DNA of 64,000 nucleotides from positions 619,501-683,500 of the forward strand of contig CP107216.1 of NCBI GenBank assembly GCA_025757645.1, written 5' to 3'. Source of the stretch: Clostridiales bacterium. GTDB lineage: Bacteria; Bacillota; Clostridia; Oscillospirales; Oscillospiraceae. The notes under the pieces were generated by a model that saw only the letters and a program-made list of their open reading frames with translations, searched no databases and was not told where the DNA came from. This document shows positions 16,865-24,836 of this stretch, piece by piece. Within the stretch, counting starts at the first letter, position 1; each line of letters begins with the position of its first letter. Made by a program: the position numbers and the translations under genes.

Positions 16865-18397
16865 TTGGACAACAAGATCGCAGCGGTCAAAATGCGCGAC
16901 ATTACCAAGCGCTTCGGCTCCGTCGTCGCCAATGACCGCGTCTGGCTCGATATCTACCGGGGCGAGATCCTGGCGCTGCTCGGCGAAAACGGCAGCGGCA
17001 AGACCACGCTCATGAACATGCTCTCGGGCATTTACTTCCCCGACGAGGGACAGATCCTCATCGACGGCGAGGAGGTCGTCATCCGCTCCCCGCGCGATGC
17101 CTACCGCTACGGCATCGGCATGATCCACCAGCACTTCAAGCTGGTCGACGTCTTCACCGCCGCTGAGAACATCACGCTCGGCCTCGATGAAAAGCTCGAT
17201 CTCAAGGCCACGGCCGCGCGCATCCGCAGCATCTGCGAGCGCTACGGCTTCGACCTCGACCCGAACCAGAAGATCTACGATATGTCCGTGTCCCAGAAGC
17301 AGACGGTCGAGATCGTCAAGGCGCTCTACCGCGGTGCGGACATCCTCATTCTCGACGAGCCGACCGCCGTGCTCACCCCGCAGGAGACGGACAAGCTCTT
17401 CGCCGTCCTGCGCAGCATGCGCGACGACGGCAAGGCCATCGTCATCATCACGCACAAGATGCACGAGGTCGAGACGCTCAGCGACCGCGTGGCCGTGCTG
17501 CGCCACGGCCAGTTCGTGGGCGACATGCTCACGAAGGACACCAACGCGCAGGAAATGACGAACATGATGGTCGGCCACGCCGTGACGCTCAATATTGCCC
17601 GGCCCGACCCCGTCGACCCCAAGCCGCGCATCGAGGTCAAAAACCTCACCGTGCGCAGCATCGACGGCATCGTCAAGCTCGACGACGTGTCCTTCACCGC
17701 CAACTCCGGCGAGATCCTCGGCATCGCGGGCATCTCCGGCTGCGGCCAGAAGGAGCTGCTTGAGGCCATCGCCGGCCTGCAGCCGACCGAAAACGGCAGC
17801 ATCTGCTACGTCGAGGACGACGGCACGCGCGAGGAGCTGCTCGGCAAAGATCCGCTGAGCATCGCCGAGATGGGCGTGGCGCTGTCCTTTGTGCCGGAGG
17901 ACCGCCTCGGCATGGGCCTTGTCGGCAACATGGACCTGTCGGACAACATGATGCTCCGCTCCTTCCGCAAGGGCCGCGGCATCCTCACCGACCGCAAGTC
18001 GCCGCGCAAGCTGGCCGAGACCGTCGTCGAGGAACTCGACGTCAACACTCCGGGCGTGACCACGCCGGTGCGCCGCCTGAGCGGCGGCAACGTGCAGAAG
18101 GTGCTCGTCGGCCGCGAGATCGCCTCCGCCCCCACCGTGCTGCTCACGGCCTATGCCGTGCGCGGCCTGGACATCAACGCATCCTACACGATCTATGACC
18201 TCATCAACCGGCAGAAGGAGCGCGGCGTCGCCGTGATCTACGTCGGCGAGGATCTCGACGTGCTGCTCGAGCTGGCCGACCGCATCCTCGTGCTCTGCGG
18301 CGGCAAGGTCAGCGGCATCGTCCCCGGCCGCGGCGCCACGAAGCGCGACGTCGGCATGATGATGACGCAGTTGGGAGGGAACGAAGCCCATGCATAA
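16865..18397 (+). CDS. Nucleoside ABC transporter, dual ATP-binding protein
   Basis: 510 aa with two tandem ABC domains, as in NupO/sugar-type importers. First domain: Walker A GENGSGKTT at 40-48 and Walker B region LILDEPTAVL. Second domain: degenerate Walker A (GISGCGQKEL) and signature LSGGNVQK, the usual asymmetry of this family. The start is TTG at 16865, with GGGAGGG upstream. The last 8 nt overlap the first permease gene. It energises uptake by the two permeases that follow. Confidence 0.93.
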   Translation: MDNKIAAVKMRDITKRFGSVVANDRVWLDIYRGEILALLGENGSGKTTLMNMLSGIYFPDEGQILIDGEEVVIRSPRDAYRYGIGMIHQHFKLVDVFTAAENITLGLDEKLDLKATAARIRSICERYGFDLDPNQKIYDMSVSQKQTVEIVKALYRGADILILDEPTAVLTPQETDKLFAVLRSMRDDGKAIVIITHKMHEVETLSDRVAVLRHGQFVGDMLTKDTNAQEMTNMMVGHAVTLNIARPDPVDPKPRIEVKNLTVRSIDGIVKLDDVSFTANSGEILGIAGISGCGQKELLEAIAGLQPTENGSICYVEDDGTREELLGKDPLSIAEMGVALSFVPEDRLGMGLVGNMDLSDNMMLRSFRKGRGILTDRKSPRKLAETVVEELDVNTPGVTTPVRRLSGGNVQKVLVGREIASAPTVLLTAYAVRGLDINASYTIYDLINRQKERGVAVIYVGEDLDVLLELADRILVLCGGKVSGIVPGRGATKRDVGMMMTQLGGNEAHA

Positions 18398-19502
18398 CAA
18401 AGTCCGGGAACCGCTGTTCCACATCGTCAAGCGCGACACGCTGCCCTGGTATCAGGCCTGGGGCATCCGCGCGGTCGCCATCGTGCTGGCGCTGCTGCTG
18501 TGCGCGCTCATCACGACGCTGTGCACCCACCTCAACCCCATCAAGGTGTTCGGCACCATGTTCAGCGGCGCGTTCGGCTCGCCGCGCAAGATCTGGATCC
18601 TGGGGCAGAACCTCGCCATCCTGCTGTGCATTTCGCTGGCCGTGACGCCCGCGTTCAAGATGCGCTTCTGGAACATCGGCGCCGAGGGCCAGGTGCTCGC
18701 CGGCGGCCTCGCCGCCGCGGCGTGCATGATCTGCCTCGGTGACAAGCTGCCCAACGGCCTGCTCATCGTGCTCATCGTGATCGCCGGCATCCTTGCGGGC
18801 GCGGTCTGGGCCGTCATCCCCGCCATCTTCAAGGCCAAGTGGAACACGAACGAGACGCTCTTCACCCTCATGATGAACTACGTTGCCACGCAGCTCGTGG
18901 CCTATTTCATCATCGTCTGGGAGTCGCCGAAGGGCTCGGGCAAGGTCGGCATCATCAACCAGAGCACCGAGGCCGGCTGGCTGCCGCAGATCGGCGGCTA
19001 CAAGTACCTGCTGACGATCCTCGTCGTCGCGGTGCTGACCGTGCTCGTCTATGTCTACCTCAACTACAGCAAGCACGGCTATGAGATCTCCGTCGTCGGC
19101 GAGAGCGAGCGCACCGCCCGCTACGTCGGCATCAAGGTCGGCAAGGTCATCGTGCGCACGATGCTGCTGTCCGGCGCGCTGTGCGGCATCGCGGGCGTGC
19201 TGCTCGTGTCCGGCACGGATCACACGATCACGACCACCATCGCCGGCGGGCAGGGCTTCACGGCCGTCATGGTCTCGTGGTTGGCCAAGTTCAACCCACT
19301 CGGCATGATCTTCACGAGCTTCCTGCTCGTGTTCCTCGACCGCGGCGCGGGCGAGATCTCGACCGTGTTCGGCCTCAACCAGTCGTTCGCTGATATCCTC
19401 AGCGGCATCATCATTTTCTTCATCATCGGCTGTGAGTTTTTCATCACCTACCGGCTGAGCTTCCGCAAGCCGGCGAAGAAGGAGGCGGCGGAGCATGTTT
19501 GA
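18390..19502 (+). CDS. Nucleoside ABC transporter permease 1
   Basis: 370 aa BPD_transp_2-type permease with about eight to ten membrane helices (NupP-like). RFWNIGAEGQVLAGGLAAAACM is the family core motif, and SIHG-equivalent loop KHGYEISVVGESERTARYVGI is the coupling segment. It overlaps both neighbours by 8 nt, so the ATPase and permeases are translationally coupled. Confidence 0.92.
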   Translation: MHNKVREPLFHIVKRDTLPWYQAWGIRAVAIVLALLLCALITTLCTHLNPIKVFGTMFSGAFGSPRKIWILGQNLAILLCISLAVTPAFKMRFWNIGAEGQVLAGGLAAAACMICLGDKLPNGLLIVLIVIAGILAGAVWAVIPAIFKAKWNTNETLFTLMMNYVATQLVAYFIIVWESPKGSGKVGIINQSTEAGWLPQIGGYKYLLTILVVAVLTVLVYVYLNYSKHGYEISVVGESERTARYVGIKVGKVIVRTMLLSGALCGIAGVLLVSGTDHTITTTIAGGQGFTAVMVSWLAKFNPLGMIFTSFLLVFLDRGAGEISTVFGLNQSFADILSGIIIFFIIGCEFFITYRLSFRKPAKKEAAEHV

Positions 19503-20490
19503 TTTTGTGTCCTTTATCCCCCGCGCCATCGTACAGGGTATCCCGCTGCTGTTCGGCAGCACCGGCGAAACGCTCACCGAAAAGTCCGGCAACCTGAACC
19601 TCGGCATCGCGGGCATCATGTATGTCGGCGGCATCAGCGGCGTCATCGGTGCGTTCCTGTATGAGCAGGCGGCCGGCGGAGCCGCCGGGATGAACGGCTT
19701 TCTCGCCATCATGATCCCGCTGCTGTCGTGCCTGCTCGGCTCGCTGCTCATGGGACTGCTGTACTGCTTTCTCACCGTCACGCTGCGCGCCAACCAGAAC
19801 GTCACCGGCCTTGCCATGACGACGTTCGGCGTCGGCTTCGGCAACTTCATGGGCGGCTCGCTCATCAAGCTCACCGGCAGCGAGGTGCCGTCCATCGCGC
19901 TCTCGGCCACGAACAGTTACTTTTCCAAGGCGCTGCCGTTCGCGTCGAAGCTCGGCTGGTTCGGCCAGATCTTCCTGTCCTACGGCTTTCTCGCCTACCT
20001 CGCCGTGGCCATCGCGCTCATCGCGGCCTACGTGCTTAAACACACGCGCGTGGGTCTGCACCTGCGCTCCGTCGGCGAAAATCCGCAGACGGCCGACGCC
20101 GCCGGCATCGACGTCAAGAAATATAAGTATGTCGCCACCTGCGTCGGCAGCATGATCGCCGGCCTCGGCGGATTGTACTACGTCATGGACTACGCCTGCG
20201 GCGTCTGGTCCAACGACGCCTTCGGCGACCGCGGCTGGCTCGCCATCGCGCTCGTCATCTTCACGGTCTGGAAGCCAAACATCGGCGTGCTCGCGTCATT
20301 CCTCTTCGGCGGCCTGTACATCCTGCACATCTTCCTGCCGAGCGGCACGAACCTCGCCGTCAAGGAACTGTACAAGATGATCCCCTATGTCGTCACGATC
20401 ATCGTGCTCATCATCACGAGCGTGCGTTCCAAGCGCGAAAATCAGCCCCCCGCAAGCCTCGGCCTGCCGTATTTCCGAGAAGAACGGTAA
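19495..20490 (+). CDS. Nucleoside ABC transporter permease 2
   Basis: 331 aa BPD_transp_2-type permease (NupQ-like). GETLTEKSGNLNLGIAGIMYVGG is the characteristic N-terminal core, and KHTRVGLHLRSVGENPQTADAAGIDV the coupling loop. It forms the heterodimeric channel with the preceding permease. Last gene of the riboswitch operon, closed by a strong terminator. Confidence 0.92.
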   Translation: MFDFVSFIPRAIVQGIPLLFGSTGETLTEKSGNLNLGIAGIMYVGGISGVIGAFLYEQAAGGAAGMNGFLAIMIPLLSCLLGSLLMGLLYCFLTVTLRANQNVTGLAMTTFGVGFGNFMGGSLIKLTGSEVPSIALSATNSYFSKALPFASKLGWFGQIFLSYGFLAYLAVAIALIAAYVLKHTRVGLHLRSVGENPQTADAAGIDVKKYKYVATCVGSMIAGLGGLYYVMDYACGVWSNDAFGDRGWLAIALVIFTVWKPNIGVLASFLFGGLYILHIFLPSGTNLAVKELYKMIPYVVTIIVLIITSVRSKRENQPPASLGLPYFREER

Positions 20491-20522
20491 GTACGGGTGC
20501 AGCGGAAACAGAGAGATCAAAA

Positions 20523-20555
20523 AACAGGAGAGCAGACCGCTCTCCTGTTTTTTTC
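20523..20555. terminator. Terminator between the nucleoside ABC operon and the XRE gene
   Basis: 11-bp stem AACAGGAGAGC with GCTCTCCTGTT, 5-nt loop, followed by T7 on the plus strand and an A run on the other side. Probably bidirectional between convergent units. Confidence 0.92.
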
Positions 20556-20610
20556 ATGCCTGCTGCCTGCGCGTTTCGCTGCGCAGAGGATGCGGCGTTT
20601 GCCGCCGGGC

Positions 20611-20844
20611 TCATGTGTTTCTTTCCAACTCCGCCTCGATCTCCGCCAGCACCGCGCTTGGCCGCATATGCAGCGCCTCACCGATGCGGTAAAAGGTCTC
20701 CAGCGTCGGTTTGCGTTCCCCGCGCTCAATGGCGCTCAAATGCGTCCTGCCGATCCCGGCGAGACCGCTCACGATCTCCTGCGACAGCCCGCGCTCCTCC
20801 CGCAGCCGCTGCAGCACGCTGCCAACCACTTTTGCATCCAGCAT
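20611..20844 (-). CDS. Small XRE-family regulator
   Basis: 77 aa, essentially one Cro/C1 helix-turn-helix (LREERGLSQEIVSGLAGIGRTHLSAIERGERKP). The ATG at 20844 with GGGAG 8 nt upstream is preferred over an earlier GTG. Transcribed away from the zinc-ribbon protein gene. A dyad between the two genes could be its operator. Confidence 0.88.
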   Translation of the reverse strand: MLDAKVVGSVLQRLREERGLSQEIVSGLAGIGRTHLSAIERGERKPTLETFYRIGEALHMRPSAVLAEIEAELERNT

Positions 20845-20913
20845 CGTCCATGCTCCCTTCACTGTTTGTGCTTTCAGTGTAGAGAGAAATTCTGCAGATT
20901 ATGAATACATATG

Positions 20914-20942
20914 TTGTCATTTGAACACAAATGTGTTATTAT
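20914..20942 (+). promoter_or_regulatory. Promoter of the zinc-ribbon gene with embedded dyad
   Basis: TTGTCA, 17 nt, TATTAT. The spacer holds the inverted repeat AACACAAATGTGTT (20924-20937), well placed for repression, perhaps by the divergent XRE protein. Little else is visible in 20850-21106. Confidence 0.6.
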
Positions 20943-21106
20943 CGGTTTGGAAGTTTCCGCGATTTTCCGAAATTGACCGGAAACAGCCAAATTCGCCGGG
21001 CGCAGGGAAGAGAGAAACGCCCCGTTTTCCAACGTTTGTTTGGAAGAACAGGCCGGCGGCACCATGCCGCGCGGACAGAAAGATAAACCGAAAGGAGAAC
21101 AGGAAC

Positions 21107-22252
21107 ATGAAATGCAGTCATTGCGGTGCAGAATTTGAGGGCAATTTCTGCACGGCCTGCGGCGCGAAGGCAGAGCCGTGCCCGCAGCCGTCGCCAGAGA
21201 TCCCGGCAGACCGCCCGAGATCTCAAAAACCGAAGAAACCGATTTACAAGAAGTGGTGGTTTTATGTGATCGTCGCCGTGGTCGTGATCGCGATCGCCGG
21301 CAGGATCTCCGGAGGCAGCAAGTCGGAAAAAATAGATTGGGACGATATGGTCCTGGGCGCGCAGCTCCCGCAGCCGCCTGCGAAGAAAGGTCAGATCCAT
21401 ACCAACACGGCCGATGAGCTGTGGGTCGATATCGAAAAGATCTCCGACAAGCAGTATGCGGACTATGTGCAGGCGTGTCAGACGGTTGGGTTCACGGTGG
21501 ATGCGGAGTCCAATTCCTCGTCGTTCGGCGCTTACAACGCTGAGGGATACAAGCTGGAGCTGAGCTATTACGGAAACAGGGAGGGATTGTCCATCCGGCT
21601 GGAAAAGCCGATGGAGATGGGCCCCATCACCTGGCCGGACAGCGAGGCCGGCCGACAGCTGCCCGCACCCAAATCCCTGACCGGCAAATTCTCTTTTGAG
21701 TATGATGACAATTTCTTCGTTTACATCGGCGGCACGAGCAGAGACGATTACAACGCCTATGTCAGCGCCTGCCGGGATAAGGGCTTTACGGTCGACTACA
21801 ATAAGGGCGACAACTATTATCGTGCCAATAACGACGCGGGGTGGCAAGTCTCGATCGATTATGAGGGCAACCAGATCATGAGCATTCGTATAGACGCGCC
21901 GGACACGAGCGCGGGCAGCACGACTTCCGAGCCGTCGCCGGATTCCTCCACGCCATCCGCAACGGCGCAAAACGATGGCAAGCTCGTCAACGGCATGCGC
22001 AAGGATTTCAAAGAAGCCATGGACAGCTATGAGGCCTTTATGAACGAATATGTCGCGTTCATGAAAAAATACAACGCGAATCCGAACGATCCCACGCTGA
22101 TGGCGGATTACGCACGCTACATGAGCAAGTATGCGGATGCGTGCGAGAAATTCAATCAGTGGGAAAGCGCGGACATGAACGACGCAGAGACCGCGTACTA
22201 CATCGACGTGCAGGCGCGCGTCAGCAAAAAGCTGCTGGAAGCGGCGGGCTGA
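21107..22252 (+). CDS. Zinc-ribbon membrane protein with two repeated extracellular domains (DUF6591-like)
   Basis: 381 aa. N-terminal zinc ribbon (C3, C6, C15, C18), basic Pro-rich linker, one membrane helix at about 46-64. Then two copies of an approximately 75-residue domain (each with a YxxYVxACxxxGFTVD core), a Ser/Thr/Pro linker, and a helical acidic tail. I recall this repeated domain as DUF6591, of unknown function. Start by AAAGGAG 9 nt upstream. Transcribed alone from a promoter shared with the divergent XRE gene. Confidence 0.82.
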   Translation: MKCSHCGAEFEGNFCTACGAKAEPCPQPSPEIPADRPRSQKPKKPIYKKWWFYVIVAVVVIAIAGRISGGSKSEKIDWDDMVLGAQLPQPPAKKGQIHTNTADELWVDIEKISDKQYADYVQACQTVGFTVDAESNSSSFGAYNAEGYKLELSYYGNREGLSIRLEKPMEMGPITWPDSEAGRQLPAPKSLTGKFSFEYDDNFFVYIGGTSRDDYNAYVSACRDKGFTVDYNKGDNYYRANNDAGWQVSIDYEGNQIMSIRIDAPDTSAGSTTSEPSPDSSTPSATAQNDGKLVNGMRKDFKEAMDSYEAFMNEYVAFMKKYNANPNDPTLMADYARYMSKYADACEKFNQWESADMNDAETAYYIDVQARVSKKLLEAAG

Positions 22253-22289
22253 CGGACAGCGCGGGCGCACCGTCCAAAGCGAAAAAATC

Positions 22290-22311
22290 CCCCGGAACGG
22301 ATGTTCCGGGG
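22290..22311. terminator. Bidirectional terminator
   Basis: 9-bp stem CCCCGGAAC with GTTCCGGGG, loop GGAT, T run on one side and A run on the other, between convergent genes. Confidence 0.88.
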
Positions 22312-22331
22312 AATTTTTGCACAGGGAGCGG

Positions 22332-23660
22332 TCATCCCTGTTTGCCGTTTGCGCCGGCGCAGGCGGGCTCAGCCTTGCCCGCTTTCTCCTTGCGGTGCGG
22401 CAGCACGGCAGCCACAGCGCCGAAGAGCACCGACGGCAGCACCCACGCGAAGCCCAGCTCAAACAGCGGCAGCTTGTGCAGGAACGTGAGCGGCACACCA
22501 TAGCCGTCGAGCGTGCACAGTACGCTCATGAGCAGCGCGCCGATGACAGCGCCCCGGCTGATGCGGTCGGGCAGCCGCGGCACGACAAGCGAAATGAAAA
22601 TGAGGACGAGGGTAGGCGGATAGACGACATCCAGCACCGGTGCGGCGATGGCCACGATGCGGTCGAGACCGAGGTTCGACACGACGGCGCTGAACACGCA
22701 GATGACGATGACAAACACTTTGTACGGCACCTTGCCGCGGCAGAGCTTGGCAAAATACGCGGCGGCGGAGCTGGTGAGCGCCACGGCCGTCGTGACGCAC
22801 GCGAGGCCGACGACGATGCCGAAGATGATCATACCGGTCTTGCCCATGAGGGCCTCAACGATAGCCATGACGAGCTGTGCGCGGCCGATCTCGCTGGTAT
22901 ACTGCGCGGAAACGGTGGCGCCGAGATAGGCAAGGCCCATATAGACCGCCAGCAGCAGCACGCACGCGAGGATGGACGACCCGCTCATGATGCGGAATTT
23001 CTTGCCGGACTCAGTATAGCCCTTGTCGACCACGCTCTGCAGCACGAGAATGCCGAACGGCAGCGCGGCGAGCGCGTCCATGGTCTGGTAGCCGGCCTTG
23101 ACGCCGGTGACGACGGCGCTGTCGATTAGCGCCTCGGGCGCGATCGTGCCGAGCGGCGTGACGATGCCTTTGATGATGATGGCCGCAAGACCGGCGAGCA
23201 GCAGCGGCGTGAGCACCTTGCCCACGATGTCCACCACGGCGGACTCGCGGATGCACAGCGCGAGGATGAGCGCGAAAAACAGCACCGAGAACACCACGGC
23301 GGACACGCCGGGCAGGTTCGGGGCGATGGCCATTTCAAACGTGCTGGCCGACGTGCGCGGGATGGCGACCATGGGGCCGACGCACAGAATGATCGCGCAC
23401 ATGAGGATCTCCGACGGCACACAGCCGACGCGCTGGAGCACGGCCTCGCTGCTGCCGACACGCAGCAGCGCGAACATGGCGGCGAGCGCAAGCCCGATGT
23501 CCGCGATAAAATACGCGCTGAATCCGGCCAGCCACTGCGGACCGGATTCCATGCCCAGGTATGGCGGGAAGATGACGTTCCCGGCGCCGAAGAACATGGA
23601 AAACAGGGCGAAACCGACAACGATCACGTCGCGTGCCGCCCGATTTTTCGTCTCTTTCAT
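22332..23660 (-). CDS. brnQ: Branched-chain amino acid:cation symporter BrnQ (LIVCS family)
   Basis: 442 aa, about 12 membrane helices. The N-terminal VVGFALFSMFFGAGNVIFPPYLG is the LIVCS signature. It imports Leu, Ile and Val with sodium or protons. The ATG at 23660 is chosen because AAAGGAG lies upstream and the alignment begins there. Divergent from a LysR regulator that is the likely controller (inference). Confidence 0.94.
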   Translation of the reverse strand: MKETKNRAARDVIVVGFALFSMFFGAGNVIFPPYLGMESGPQWLAGFSAYFIADIGLALAAMFALLRVGSSEAVLQRVGCVPSEILMCAIILCVGPMVAIPRTSASTFEMAIAPNLPGVSAVVFSVLFFALILALCIRESAVVDIVGKVLTPLLLAGLAAIIIKGIVTPLGTIAPEALIDSAVVTGVKAGYQTMDALAALPFGILVLQSVVDKGYTESGKKFRIMSGSSILACVLLLAVYMGLAYLGATVSAQYTSEIGRAQLVMAIVEALMGKTGMIIFGIVVGLACVTTAVALTSSAAAYFAKLCRGKVPYKVFVIVICVFSAVVSNLGLDRIVAIAAPVLDVVYPPTLVLIFISLVVPRLPDRISRGAVIGALLMSVLCTLDGYGVPLTFLHKLPLFELGFAWVLPSVLFGAVAAVLPHRKEKAGKAEPACAGANGKQG

Positions 23661-23862
23661 GGTTTCTCTCCTTTTGCCGCCCGAAGCGGGACGGCTGCTT
23701 TCAATTTCCGAATATAGGGTATCATTCTTTTTGATAAATGAGAAACGAGAGTTGTTCATGGGGGTATGAAAAAAGCAAATGGCATGGGTCAGAAAATTTT
23801 ATTGGTTGAGTTGAACAAATTCGTGGTATTATGAAAAAAGAATGATAAAAAGGAGGCAGCAT

Positions 23863-24723
23863 ATGGACGACGGAAAACTGCGGGCACTGCTTACGGCGGT
23901 GGAATGCGGCAGCTTCAGCAAGGCGGCGGCCCAGCTTGGCTACACGCAGTCCGCCATGACGCACCTGGTCAACAAACTGGAGGCTGAAGTCGGCTGTACG
24001 CTGCTCGAGCGCGACAGTCAGGGCATCCGCCTGACGGACGCGGGCAAGCAGCTGCTGCCTTATATTCAAAATGTGATCTGCGCGTGCGACACGCTCCTGC
24101 AGGAGGCCGCCGAGCAGAATGACCCACGCACGCGCACGCTGCGCATCGGCTGCTTTGCGAGCATTGCCCGCGCGCGTCTGCCGGAGCTGCTGCGCGCCTT
24201 CCGCGAGCTGCACCCGGAAATTAAAATGGACGTGCTCGTGCGCGGTGATGAGCTGCCTGCCGCGCTCGCAAGCGGGGAGATCCAGCTCGCCCTCGTGGAC
24301 GAGGCGCGCGCGCAGGGCTTTGACTTTCTGCCGCTGGCGGACACGCCGCTCGTGGCCGTCGTGCCGCCGGACTTCCCGTGGGAGGGGGAGACCATCCCGC
24401 TCGAGCGGCTGCTGCGCGAGCCGTTTCTCTCGAGCCCGGACCAGTACATCGAGCCGTTTCTCCCGCCGGACACCCCGCGGCTGGAGGTCACGGCGTCGGA
24501 CGACGGGTCGATCCTGTCCATGGTCGCCGGCGGCCTCGGCGTGTCGGTGCTGTCGTCGTTTTCCCTCGTCGGGTACGAGGGGCAGGTGCGGGTGCTCCAG
24601 CTGGAGAAACCCATCGCGCTGCGGCTCGGCGCGGCGGTCAAGTCCGTGAACACCATCGGCACGTCGGCGCGAATGTTCCTGACGTTCCTGCGCGAATACT
24701 ACGGCAAAGACGATACGCAGTGA
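23863..24723 (+). CDS. LysR-family transcriptional regulator
   Basis: 286 aa. N-terminal winged HTH (AAAQLGYTQSAMTHLVNKLEAEVGCTLLER), then a LysR substrate-binding domain. Start at 23863 by AAAAGGAGG. It lies divergent from brnQ with a 202-nt AT-rich shared region (23661-23862), the usual arrangement for LysR control of a transporter. The effector is unknown. Confidence 0.92.
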   Translation: MDDGKLRALLTAVECGSFSKAAAQLGYTQSAMTHLVNKLEAEVGCTLLERDSQGIRLTDAGKQLLPYIQNVICACDTLLQEAAEQNDPRTRTLRIGCFASIARARLPELLRAFRELHPEIKMDVLVRGDELPAALASGEIQLALVDEARAQGFDFLPLADTPLVAVVPPDFPWEGETIPLERLLREPFLSSPDQYIEPFLPPDTPRLEVTASDDGSILSMVAGGLGVSVLSSFSLVGYEGQVRVLQLEKPIALRLGAAVKSVNTIGTSARMFLTFLREYYGKDDTQ

Positions 24724-24753
24724 CGCGGTAAGACGCAGCAATGAAATAGCAAG

Positions 24754-24783
24754 AGCGGCCCGCACCGGATGGTGCGGGCCGCT
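24754..24783. terminator. Terminator between LysR gene and OYE operon
   Basis: 13-bp GC-rich perfect stem (24754-24766 with 24771-24783), loop GGAT. T-poor on both sides, but placed between convergent genes. Confidence 0.7.
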
Positions 24784-24836
24784 TGCGCTGTGGAAATGGG
24801 AACATGATGCGTGAAACGATGCAGGTGCGCTCGGGC

